NCBI GenBank assembly: GCA_947626895.1
Contig: CANQTY010000006.1
Coordinates: 1-51,166 of the forward strand
Direction of reading: 5' to 3'
Length of the DNA stretch: 51,166 nt
Source: an uncultured Bacilli bacterium
GTDB taxonomy: Bacteria > Bacillota_I > Bacilli_A > RFN20 > CAG-449
A program made the position numbers and the translations under genes. Below are positions 18,227 to 27,951 of the stretch, piece by piece (the stretch's first letter is position 1; the number at the start of each line of letters is the position of its first letter). Below the pieces are notes generated by a model that saw nothing but the letters and a program-made list of their open reading frames with translations, did not search any database and was not told where the DNA came from.

Positions 18227-19504
18227 CTATTCAAGATTTTGTATCTCGTCTTTTAAAGAGGAGACATCTTCATATTCTAAATATTTAGCATCATAAGCAA
18301 GTAAAATAAGAATTATTAAATTAATGACTGAAGCAAAAACAGTACTATCTGATCCAAAAGTTTGAAAAATATATTGCCCTGTTAAAATCTGGGTACAACA
18401 AATTAAGCTAGATAATTGCTTTAAAATAGGTAAATATCTTCTCCTTTTAAAATTAATTGCATAGATAAACATCATCACATCGGCAAAATAGAAATATCGT
18501 TCATGCATATGTGGTAAAACAAATGGTGTTAAAATAGAAAATAAAGTCATCATATATAAGAAGTTATTTTTTGTAAATGGTAATCCTTTTTTAACATAAA
18601 AGAAGATTACCATGACAATTCCAACAAGAGATAAGGCATATAAAATACTTGCTCCACCATTATTCATATAAGGATTAAAGACCTCAAATGGGAAGAAAGC
18701 ATACATACTACCAGCGCCATATGTGGCATTAGGATATTCCCCAAGTTGACGGATTACTGCATCAAATAACGTATTGATCTTAGCGCCAAAAAGTAGGGCA
18801 GGAATTAAAGTAATAAATATTCCTAAAAAGATCATTAAAAGTTCTCTTAATTTCACTTTTTTAGCAAGCCATAGCCAAACAAATACAGGGAAAAAGAAAA
18901 TTGCTTGTAATTTTGTTGCAAGTCCAATGCCATAAATAAAAATAGCTAAAAGATTTCTCTTTTTAAGAAGATAATACGCTGCATATATAATAAAACATGT
19001 CCATAAAGCATCACATTGCCCCCAAATGGAAGAATTTAATATGCCTATGGGCATCAACATAATAAATACCATACTAAAAAAGCTTGCAGCTTTATTCTTT
19101 GTCAATTCAAATGTCAATAAACCTACACCAAACGCCAAAACATAATCAATACAAATAGATAAGATTTTGATGACTTGATAAGTTTCTAAAGGTAGATAAG
19201 TAAATAAAGCCAATAGATTCAGATAAGATAAGAAATAATCTGTCGTAGAATCGCCAAAATAAGGATAGTATTTTAAAGCAACAAGCCCTCCATGTCCTTT
19301 CATAAAGTCCGCCCAAGGGATAAGAAATACCATCATATCTCTAGATTGAAAATCTAAAAATGCTAAGCGAATAAACAAAGATAATATAAATATAATAAGA
19401 AGAGCAATTACGAAAAGATGTTTCCTTATAAAATTTAAGGATACTTCATATACTAAATTACAAATTTCATCGATTTTTTTTAAAAATGATTTAATTTTTT
19501 CCAT
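18227..19504 (-). CDS. GT-C type polytopic glycosyltransferase-like membrane protein
   Basis: Multi-TM; NSSIWGQCDALWTCFIIYAAY. Confidence 0.65.
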   Translation of the reverse strand: MEKIKSFLKKIDEICNLVYEVSLNFIRKHLFVIALLIIFILSLFIRLAFLDFQSRDMMVFLIPWADFMKGHGGLVALKYYPYFGDSTTDYFLSYLNLLALFTYLPLETYQVIKILSICIDYVLAFGVGLLTFELTKNKAASFFSMVFIMLMPIGILNSSIWGQCDALWTCFIIYAAYYLLKKRNLLAIFIYGIGLATKLQAIFFFPVFVWLWLAKKVKLRELLMIFLGIFITLIPALLFGAKINTLFDAVIRQLGEYPNATYGAGSMYAFFPFEVFNPYMNNGGASILYALSLVGIVMVIFFYVKKGLPFTKNNFLYMMTLFSILTPFVLPHMHERYFYFADVMMFIYAINFKRRRYLPILKQLSSLICCTQILTGQYIFQTFGSDSTVFASVINLIILILLAYDAKYLEYEDVSSLKDEIQNLE

Positions 19505-19557
19505 AAATTCCCCTCTTTTTTAAGTTTAACATACACAATTTATGAATTAAAGAAATA

Positions 19558-20871
19558 TTAAATAAGAAAAGTAAGGACAATATCAAGCATAAAAAGTGCG
19601 CTAACTAGGGTTGGAATAGAAATTGCTACGCCATATTTAACAAAAGAAGTAAATCCATATTGAACATTTTGTTTATCTAAAAGTTCTGTGAACATGATTC
19701 CCGCTAAAGCCCCAATGGGAGTTAAAAAAGCTCCAATATTAGACCCTATAATCGTAGCGTAAATTGCCCTTGTAATATCTAAACCTTCCTGCATGCTAGG
19801 AAGAGTAGAAAATAAAACACTCATAGGAATATTGTTCATCACATTTGAAAATAAAAACGAAGCCACTCCATATCGCATAATCGTCATATCATTACCCAAA
19901 AAAGAGGCTAGATAGGATGATATTCCTTGTACTTTTAAGCTTGTAACAATTATAAACATCGATAAAACAAAAGGTATTAAAGCATAAGGAGCTCTTTTTA
20001 AAGTACCTAATAAATGTTCTTGTTTTTTCTTTCTAATGACATTCCATAGACTGATAAATATAAATAAGCTAATTGCACAAGATAGAGAAATTAGCCACAT
20101 TTCTAAATGCGTATAAGAAGAAATAACCATCAAAATCAAGCACACGATTAGATGGATTAAACCAATGATTAGTCCGCCTTTATCCTCGACTTGAACATGT
20201 TCCATTTTAATGTGCATTGGCACACTAAGTTTCTTTCGAAATAGAACAAAAATCAACCCCATCTCTACAATTCCTGCTAAAAACGTAGGTAGTACCATCA
20301 CTTTTAAATAAGACATAAAATCAATTTCTGCAGAAGTTGCAAGATATATATTTGTAGGATTTCCAATCATTAACATCATACTCCATGTATTCGCACCACT
20401 AAATTCAGCGACTAAATATGGAATCGGATCAATATCTTCATTCTTACAAAAATAACAAATAAAAGGAGTTAAAGTTAAAATTACAATATCATTCGAAGTA
20501 AATATTGTTAAAAAGGAAGTTAATAAATAAAGAATACAAAACAAAACTTTTTGGTTTTTATTTGCAACCTTAGTGGCTCTTACTGCAAGCATATGGAAAA
20601 AACCAATTTCATCAAGATAAATGGATAAAAGGGTCATAGAAAAAAATAAAACTAATATTTTAATAGGATTAACACTAGTGTTACTTGAAAAAGTATTCCA
20701 TAGTTCATTAAAAGAAATAGAACCACATAAAAGCATTAAAACGGCACCGAATAAGCAAACAATCCAATAGGTTTCTATAGTAATATTTTTGATGTGTATT
20801 TTAGGAAAAATAAGTACGGATATAATTAAGCATACACAAGTTAAAATGGCGATAATTGCAGTTAATATCAA
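19558..20871 (-). CDS. ArsB/CitM (SLC13-like ion transporter superfamily) permease
   Basis: SNDIVILTLTPF, IGNPTNIYLA, multi-TM. Confidence 0.8.
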   Translation of the reverse strand: MILTAIIAILTCVCLIISVLIFPKIHIKNITIETYWIVCLFGAVLMLLCGSISFNELWNTFSSNTSVNPIKILVLFFSMTLLSIYLDEIGFFHMLAVRATKVANKNQKVLFCILYLLTSFLTIFTSNDIVILTLTPFICYFCKNEDIDPIPYLVAEFSGANTWSMMLMIGNPTNIYLATSAEIDFMSYLKVMVLPTFLAGIVEMGLIFVLFRKKLSVPMHIKMEHVQVEDKGGLIIGLIHLIVCLILMVISSYTHLEMWLISLSCAISLFIFISLWNVIRKKKQEHLLGTLKRAPYALIPFVLSMFIIVTSLKVQGISSYLASFLGNDMTIMRYGVASFLFSNVMNNIPMSVLFSTLPSMQEGLDITRAIYATIIGSNIGAFLTPIGALAGIMFTELLDKQNVQYGFTSFVKYGVAISIPTLVSALFMLDIVLTFLI

Positions 20872-21180
20872 AATTAAGCCTCGGAAATGTAGTCATTTCA
20901 CAACCCCTAAAATATAGCACAAGGTAAATGAATTTTGTATAACTTTTTTAATTTCTATCAATGAATTTAATAATAGAAGAAATAGAAAATTAAAGGTAAA
21001 CCTAAAAACATCATCACTTTCTTTAATTAAACGATATCCATTTTTTAATTTAAAATAACTTACATAACCACTTTTTGAATTTTCTTCACTATTTGACCAT
21101 TTCGTCTGTCATTTTAATCATCTAATTAAGATTAAATTACATTTCAATAATATACGAAAAAATAGCTAAATTCAGCCAGT

Positions 21181-21843
21181 TTATAAATAAATTCGCTTAT
21201 TAATTTCTAACATTACGCAGATTATTTTACCTTTTCCTTTATAGCGATGATTCATTATATAATTAGGAATAAGACATCCTTTATAAGGATAATTAATTTC
21301 ATAACTATAGTTTCTTTTTTCAATCTCTTTAATGATTGTATCTATAATTTCTTGATTATAATAATCTTTTTCAATACCTATGCAAATGTCCTTGAAAGGT
21401 GGTTTAAAAAAGTGACTGGCCATTTTATCAGAAAAACTATGACAATCAATAATTAAGAGTGTTTCATCATTTTTTAATAACCGTTTTGTGATTTTATCTA
21501 ATTTTCTATGATAAGCGTCGTAATATTTTAATACCCTTTTTCGATATTTTTCATCATGTTCATGAAATCTAGTTCCATCATATAAATGTGTATAGATAAC
21601 TCCCTCACCAAGTTTGGACATGATTTCATCTTCATCATTTCGAAAACGTTCTACATCACAAAATAGGCGTGAATATTTTGCTTTAAATTTTTTTCCTTTG
21701 ACATCTTTAAAAAGATAATCCACCCCCATATCCGTCATTTCAAGGTTGTAACGTATAAAATCCTTTTTGGAAATACATAATCCATGATAAAAATATTTGG
21801 GTACTTTTAGACTGCTATGAGGGATGTGTAATAAGACTTTCAT
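21181..21843 (-). CDS. N-formylglutamate amidohydrolase family protein
   Basis: LLHIPHSSLKVP, DCHSFS, NYPYKGCLIPNYI; AAGGAG RBS before Met at 21843. Confidence 0.85.
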   Translation of the reverse strand: MKVLLHIPHSSLKVPKYFYHGLCISKKDFIRYNLEMTDMGVDYLFKDVKGKKFKAKYSRLFCDVERFRNDEDEIMSKLGEGVIYTHLYDGTRFHEHDEKYRKRVLKYYDAYHRKLDKITKRLLKNDETLLIIDCHSFSDKMASHFFKPPFKDICIGIEKDYYNQEIIDTIIKEIEKRNYSYEINYPYKGCLIPNYIMNHRYKGKGKIICVMLEINKRIYL

Positions 21844-21987
21844 ATAACTCCTTAAAAAAACTTCCATCAAACGATGAAAGTCTTAATGTATTTATTAAAA
21901 GTCCCATCGTTCAAGCTTTAGCACCTTACTTAAAAGGTTGCTGACGGTTATGAGCTTGTCTCTAGCCGTTCTCTTTATGGTGCTTCC
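21844..21987 (-). ncRNA. Structured 5' leader, candidate S-box-like riboswitch with transcription terminator
   Basis: Minus strand contains AAAGAGA...GCAACC...GGTGCTAA in S-box order, followed by ACTTTCATC-GTTT-GATGGAAGTTTTTTT terminator and RBS; TATAAT at 21988-21993. Confidence 0.5.
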
Positions 21988-22062
21988 ATTATAAAACAAA
22001 ATAAAAATGATAGATATAAATATTGATAAAAATTGATTTATTTTTAAAACATTAAAAACGTA

Positions 22063-23127
22063 TCAAAAAACTTCTAGACTTGTTAAGCCGACAGCTAAAG
22101 TAGTATCCTCTCGTTGGGTAGGAGGATTACTAGGATTATATTGATTGATTTTATTTCCTGCGGTGACATTACCAAAGGTTTTTCCAAAGCCATTATAGTA
22201 ATTTAAGTATTCAGAAAAATCATTGTAGTGATTATGCGTATAGTACACATGTCGATTTTGCATAGTCGTTTGAGTAGTATATGAACTATTTGTCGCGTAT
22301 CCTAACAAGAAGCGAAAAGTATTGCGACTAATTGAAGTACCTTTGATATACTGATTACTACCAGTCGTGGCACCATAATCGATTTCTCTATAGTAAATGG
22401 TTTTGTCATCTTGTCCTTCTAAATAAGGTTCATATTGGAATCTAGAAGATGAAGGTCCAGAATAATATCCAAAATTTAATCTTCCAAATTCTCCATATTG
22501 GGCAACTACTTCTTCTTTTTCCTTGCTTCCAGTTCCAGTGTTATAGTTAACAGGAATATTATTAAAAGCATATAAATATGCTGCGACATCATTCATAGAA
22601 ACATAAATTCCACAACTAAAGATTTTATAATCATGACCATCTAATGAATTGATAGTATAAGCAACATATTCACCATCTTGATTAACATCAAAACGGGCTA
22701 AAGCATGGCGATAATATTTACCATTAGAATCTTTAGGATGATCTCTATTATCAGGTAAAGAACCATCTTCTTTTAGATATTCACCGCTTAATAAATAGTG
22801 TTTAGAACGGAAATAGGCATCTTCATAGCTTGTCGCAGGTTTATAGTTTTCATAAAAGTCAGAAACGTTGATATTTTTATAAGGATCTTTACTTTCATCA
22901 ATTGAAATATAAACTTTTGTTTCTTGTACGATAACCTTATTTACCTTTTGAAAGGAATCATAATTTTCATTTGATTCATTGCTAGGTTTTTCGCTACTAG
23001 AAAAACTAGTATTGTCATTAGAAATGTCACTACTAGCAAAACTTGAAGAATTTGGATTATGAGAAATCCTTGTACCATTGCAAGATGCAAGTAAGAATAA
23101 ACACGTAAATAATATGATTTTCTTCAT
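22063..23127 (-). CDS. Secreted lipoprotein of unknown function
   Basis: MKKIILFTCLFLLASC lipobox, Ser/Asn-rich linker. Confidence 0.8.
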   Translation of the reverse strand: MKKIILFTCLFLLASCNGTRISHNPNSSSFASSDISNDNTSFSSSEKPSNESNENYDSFQKVNKVIVQETKVYISIDESKDPYKNINVSDFYENYKPATSYEDAYFRSKHYLLSGEYLKEDGSLPDNRDHPKDSNGKYYRHALARFDVNQDGEYVAYTINSLDGHDYKIFSCGIYVSMNDVAAYLYAFNNIPVNYNTGTGSKEKEEVVAQYGEFGRLNFGYYSGPSSSRFQYEPYLEGQDDKTIYYREIDYGATTGSNQYIKGTSISRNTFRFLLGYATNSSYTTQTTMQNRHVYYTHNHYNDFSEYLNYYNGFGKTFGNVTAGNKINQYNPSNPPTQREDTTLAVGLTSLEVF

Positions 23128-23263
23128 AACTACCTTTCTTCCCTTCTTGATTATGTATTCTATCAAAAATTTACTTTAAAAGCAAATTTAAGAATTTTTT
23201 AAGCGCTCAAAAAATTAAAAAAGAAATGCCACATTTATTTAAAATGAGGTAATGGGTTAAAAA

Positions 23264-23890
23264 TTACGCCTCGATTTTCTCTTTTTTTGTTTCTTCTTTT
23301 TTATTTAATCTTTCTTGCGTTAATGTATAAATGAGTTGTTCCTGTTCAGAATAGTTTTCAATTCTTCTTTTTTCATCTTTTGCCGTTAAGGGACGAGTTA
23401 ACTTTGAAACTTTTGCAAGTAATTTAATGTATGGATCTAAATCCATATTAAGAGAAATTTTAAATAATTCAACATATTTTGCTACGAACACTCTAATAAA
23501 TTCCATGAGAATTTGGACAAGTAAAGAAACACCAGAAATTAGTAATAAAACTTTTTCAAAATCTGTTGCACCATATGCAATTAATTCATAGACATTTACT
23601 CCAATCATGGTTCCATTGATTACATATTTAGCTATTCTTAATGCTCTTTTGAAGTTTTTTGTAAATTTACTTGGTTTATGATGAGTTACAATATAAGTGA
23701 TAAAACTGGTTAAGTTTAAAACTGCTAAAATAGAATAGATAATTAAAAAGATTAGTTGATTTAAATTTGCATAAATTGAATATCCATAATACCCTAAGAA
23801 AATAAATTGAACTACAATAATCGTCCAATAAAGAATCGTTTCTATATCATGCATCATCTTTTGTGCAATCGTCTGAGTGTTTTCTAACAT
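23264..23890 (-). CDS. Hypothetical membrane protein
   Basis: Several TM segments, long ORF. Confidence 0.7.
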   Translation of the reverse strand: MLENTQTIAQKMMHDIETILYWTIIVVQFIFLGYYGYSIYANLNQLIFLIIYSILAVLNLTSFITYIVTHHKPSKFTKNFKRALRIAKYVINGTMIGVNVYELIAYGATDFEKVLLLISGVSLLVQILMEFIRVFVAKYVELFKISLNMDLDPYIKLLAKVSKLTRPLTAKDEKRRIENYSEQEQLIYTLTQERLNKKEETKKEKIEA

Positions 23891-24059
23891 AAATAAATCC
23901 CTCGATAAAATAACTATATCACGTCAAAAATAAAAAAACTATAAAGAGAAATATTTTTAAGCAAAAATGCCTAAAAATAAGTGTTTTAATTTATTAGTGA
24001 AATAATTTCTTACATCTTTAACATACTAAGAAGGGATTTGTTTTTTCTCATTAAAAATC

Positions 24060-24089
24060 ATATCTATTTAAGGTAGATATTGTTATAAT
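24060..24089 (+). promoter_or_regulatory. Inverted repeat plus -10 element upstream of polymerase operon
   Basis: ATATCTA-TTTAAGG-TAGATAT immediately before TATAAT (24084-24089). Confidence 0.5.
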
Positions 24090-24144
24090 GAAGTAAGAAA
24101 AAATCACTACAAAAGTGAGATAGATTTGAAACAAAGGGGAGACT

Positions 24145-25647
24145 ATGGAAGAAAGCAAAACATACATTTGCATTGATTTAAAGTCTTTTTATGCATCAGT
24201 AGAATGTGTAGAAAGAAATTTAGATCCCTTAACGACAAATCTTGTTGTCGCGGATTCATCACGTAGTGAAAAGACAATTTGTTTAGCTATAACTCCTGCT
24301 TTAAAGAAATATGGTCTAGGAGGAAGAGCACGTCTTTTTGAAGTTGTTCAAAAGGTCAAAGAAATTAACCGTGAAAGAAAAAAATCTACAAACAACTTCA
24401 AATTTATTAAGAAATCATTTAATGCCACAGAGCTCGATAATAACCCAAATTTAGAACTTGATTTCATCATTGCTCCTCCACGAATGGCACACTATATTGA
24501 AGTTAGTTCTAAAATTTATAGTATCTATTTAAAATACATTGCCCCAGAAGATATTCATGTCTATTCTATCGATGAAGTTTTTATGGACGTTACAAAATAT
24601 TTAAAAGCATATCAAATGACACCTCATGATTTAGCTATGAAAATGATTAAGGATGTTTTGCGCCAAACAGGAATTACCGCGACCGCGGGAATTGGCACAA
24701 ATTTATATTTAGCTAAAGTTGCCATGGATATCGTAGCGAAAAAAATGCCCGCGGATCAAGATGGAGTACGAATTGCAAGTCTAGATGAAAAACAATATCG
24801 TAAAGAACTATGGGAACATACTCCTTTTACTGATTTTTGGAGAGTTGGAAGGGGATATGCTAATAAACTTATAGCAAACGGAATGTTTACTATGGGAGAT
24901 GTTGCCTTAAAATCTATCGAGGATGAAGATTTACTTTATAGTTTATTTGGCATTAATGCTGAATTATTAATTGATCATGCCTGGGGATATGAACCGTGTA
25001 CAATAGAAGCAATTAAAAAATATAAACCTGATAATAAATCCCTTGGTTCAGGACAAGTTTTAAGTGAACCCTATAATTTTAATAAAGGAAAACTAATCGT
25101 CAAAGAAATGATGGACTCCTTAGCGCTTGATCTTTGTGATAAAGGATATGTTACTAATCAATTAGTTTTAACGATTGGTTATGATGTAAACAATATTGAA
25201 AATAACGATTCTTCTTACCAAGGAGAAATTTCTTTAGATTATTTAGGAAGAAAAATTCCTAAACACGCGCATGGCACGATTACTTTACCTAGATATACAT
25301 CTTCTTCAAGATTAATGATGAGTGAAATTGTTAAATTATATGAGGCAATTGTTGATAAAAAACTTTATATTCGACGAGTTTACATCACTGCGATTAATGT
25401 TATCACTGAAGGGGAAGCAAGAAATCGAAGAAAATATCGTCAATTAAATCTTTTTGATGATTTATCAACGAATGAAGACATTAATAAAGAAGAAGAATTA
25501 AAGGAAGAAAAGGATCTAAAATCACAAAAAGCCATATTAGCTATTAAGAAAAAATATGGAAAAAACGCGGTAATGAAAGGAATTAATCTTGAAGAAGGCG
25601 CAACGATGAAAGAACGAAATGAGCAAATCGGAGGTCATAAAGCATAA
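24145..25647 (+). CDS. Y-family DNA polymerase (UvrX/UmuC-like)
   Basis: CIDLKSFYASVECVERNLDPL, YSIDEVFMDVT, GIGTNLYLAKVAMD. Confidence 0.94.
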   Translation: MEESKTYICIDLKSFYASVECVERNLDPLTTNLVVADSSRSEKTICLAITPALKKYGLGGRARLFEVVQKVKEINRERKKSTNNFKFIKKSFNATELDNNPNLELDFIIAPPRMAHYIEVSSKIYSIYLKYIAPEDIHVYSIDEVFMDVTKYLKAYQMTPHDLAMKMIKDVLRQTGITATAGIGTNLYLAKVAMDIVAKKMPADQDGVRIASLDEKQYRKELWEHTPFTDFWRVGRGYANKLIANGMFTMGDVALKSIEDEDLLYSLFGINAELLIDHAWGYEPCTIEAIKKYKPDNKSLGSGQVLSEPYNFNKGKLIVKEMMDSLALDLCDKGYVTNQLVLTIGYDVNNIENNDSSYQGEISLDYLGRKIPKHAHGTITLPRYTSSSRLMMSEIVKLYEAIVDKKLYIRRVYITAINVITEGEARNRRKYRQLNLFDDLSTNEDINKEEELKEEKDLKSQKAILAIKKKYGKNAVMKGINLEEGATMKERNEQIGGHKA

Positions 25648-26078
25648 TGGGACAATATGATTCGATTATCGATTTACCACATCACAAATCTAAAAATCAT
25701 AAACGGATGCCGTTTTTAGATCGTGCTGCCCAATTTGCACCTTTCGCTGCCCTTACAGGATATGAAGAATCGATTATAGAAACTGCGCGAATTACAGATC
25801 AAAAGATTGAATTATCTAAAGAAGATTTAGAGCTTCTTTCATATAAACTCAATTATTTAAAAGAGACAAAGTTTAAAGAAGAAATTGAAGTTATTTATTT
25901 TATTTTTGATGAGAAAAAAGAAGGTGGTCATTATAAAACTTATAGAGGAAAAGTAAGAAGATTAGATGAAGCAAATCGTATCCTTCATTTTGAAGATCAA
26001 ACAAAGTTATCTCTTGATTTAATTGTTGATATTAAAAACGAAGCATTAAATCAAATATTCCATAATTATGCAGATTAA
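25647..26078 (+). CDS. YolD-like protein
   Basis: MPFLDRAAQFAPFAALTGYEESI; start codon overlaps polymerase stop. Confidence 0.88.
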   Translation: MGQYDSIIDLPHHKSKNHKRMPFLDRAAQFAPFAALTGYEESIIETARITDQKIELSKEDLELLSYKLNYLKETKFKEEIEVIYFIFDEKKEGGHYKTYRGKVRRLDEANRILHFEDQTKLSLDLIVDIKNEALNQIFHNYAD

Positions 26079-27667
26079 TCTTTTCTAAGTAATTCTCTAA
26101 ATTTTCTCATATAGACGTATTTTTTATGCAAAGAATCAATATATAAATAGCTTGATTTTCCTCGAGCATCAAGTGCTTTAGCATAAAGGCGAGCAATGCG
26201 TGATGCATTATAATATAAATCGTGTATTTTATTGTTTAAAACATAATCAAGATAATAGTCAACTCTAGTGCCTAAAAAAGCAAAATATTCCTCTTCGTTA
26301 GGAATCACATGCTTTGCTTTCCATGCTCTATATAAGGCAATTAATTGCTGATTTTGAGTATTACTATTATTTAAGCATAATTGATTTTTTTGTGATTCAT
26401 CAAAATTTTCTATATATTTAGTTAATGTTTTGTACGCTTCACCATATTCATCATCTAAATTAGAAAAATAGCTAAGAATTAATCGATATAAATCAACATT
26501 ATACAAATCTCTTCCATGTATATTGTTCATTTTTTCCTTTAAATCATCAAAATCGCCAAAAAACAAATCATAAAGCGCTGCGTTTTCAGGTTCAATTGAT
26601 AAGTAATCGCCTTTATTATCGAAGGCATGATGGTAAAACGCCACTACAAAATTTTCCTTCGTAGGTTTATAACGGAAAATGTTTTGATAAATTTCTTGAT
26701 TGGAAGTTTTTATATTTAAAGCTTCCTTTGTTTCTAGCAATAGATAAAGAAGTTCTACTTTATTAGAAGAATGGGTGTCTTCCATTTTGTCTAACGCTAT
26801 TTCTAGAGTTTTATAAATTTCATCATATTTACCTAACTTTTTTAATTTTGAAACATATTCGCAATAGTAAGTTGAATCTTCTTCGATGAAATCAAGAGCA
26901 ATTTTTTCGTTATCTTGAGGTACTTTTTCCATTGCTTCTTTTAAGAAATAATCAATAATAAATGAAAGAAAGTCCTCCTTTTTTTCTTTTTTGAGCTTTA
27001 ATAAGTATTTCTTCCAATTAGGCCAAAAATTAGTTAAGTTAAATTTTTCCTTGCAATATTTATCAAAAAAGTTAGTTAAATACTTTTCTTTTAAGTGTTG
27101 TGCAAATTCATATATTTTTTCAGGTTCTGCTTGTACGTGAAATGCACAAATTAAACCACGTTCTATAAATTCATAATATCCAAAATTAACTACTCCATCA
27201 ATCTGTGAAAAATCAAAAATTTCTCCCGAGTAAAACTCATCTGGATTATATTCATTATATATTTCTCCAGATATTTCTAAATGAAGCATTAATTCATAAA
27301 ACTTTAGTGCTTCAGCATATTTCTTTTGCTTCATCAGTTTTAAAGTAAATCTAAATGCTTCATCTAAAGTATCACCAATTTTATCATAATCGCGATAATG
27401 AATATCATAATCACCATAATATTCTCTATCATAAATCTCGCAATAATAAAGATATAAATCTCCATTATTTACTTTTTTACAAAATTTAGAAAATTCTTTA
27501 AAACGTTCGTCAATTTCTTGTTTGCTAATATCCAAAGCTTCTTCCATATTTTTTACAAATAACGGATAATCTTTTTCGTCAACAAAGTCGAGAAAATGGG
27601 TTAAAATTCTCCTCGCCTGTTCTAAATCTAATTTATTGATTCTTTTAATAACAGTTTCTTTTTTCAT
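26075..27667 (-). CDS. Large hypothetical protein, probably all-alpha/repeat
   Basis: 530-aa ORF, helical and charged; no family recognised. Confidence 0.75.
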   Translation of the reverse strand: MKKETVIKRINKLDLEQARRILTHFLDFVDEKDYPLFVKNMEEALDISKQEIDERFKEFSKFCKKVNNGDLYLYYCEIYDREYYGDYDIHYRDYDKIGDTLDEAFRFTLKLMKQKKYAEALKFYELMLHLEISGEIYNEYNPDEFYSGEIFDFSQIDGVVNFGYYEFIERGLICAFHVQAEPEKIYEFAQHLKEKYLTNFFDKYCKEKFNLTNFWPNWKKYLLKLKKEKKEDFLSFIIDYFLKEAMEKVPQDNEKIALDFIEEDSTYYCEYVSKLKKLGKYDEIYKTLEIALDKMEDTHSSNKVELLYLLLETKEALNIKTSNQEIYQNIFRYKPTKENFVVAFYHHAFDNKGDYLSIEPENAALYDLFFGDFDDLKEKMNNIHGRDLYNVDLYRLILSYFSNLDDEYGEAYKTLTKYIENFDESQKNQLCLNNSNTQNQQLIALYRAWKAKHVIPNEEEYFAFLGTRVDYYLDYVLNNKIHDLYYNASRIARLYAKALDARGKSSYLYIDSLHKKYVYMRKFRELLRKD

Positions 27668-27951
27668 AATAATATATCTCCACTTATTACATTTAATTAT
27701 TTATAATCTTTATTTGCAAGTGTGAGTTGGAAAACAAGTATTTTTAATAGTTCTAACATGTGCAAATCTCACAGAAGAAGAATCAATTTAAAAGACAAAA
27801 ATAATATTGTCGTAGAACCATTAGAGCTTTTTCATATTTTAATGCGATTGCAACTAAAAAAACTAAAATCAAATATATTTATTATATACTCATCGTAAGA
27901 TTACAAATATTCTTTTGTTCTTATATAAATAAGGTAAGAATATATTGAAGT

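Noticed and set aside
27668-27951. Gap between divergent genes as a mobile-element remnant
   Set aside because: No terminal repeats or recognisable transposase fragment
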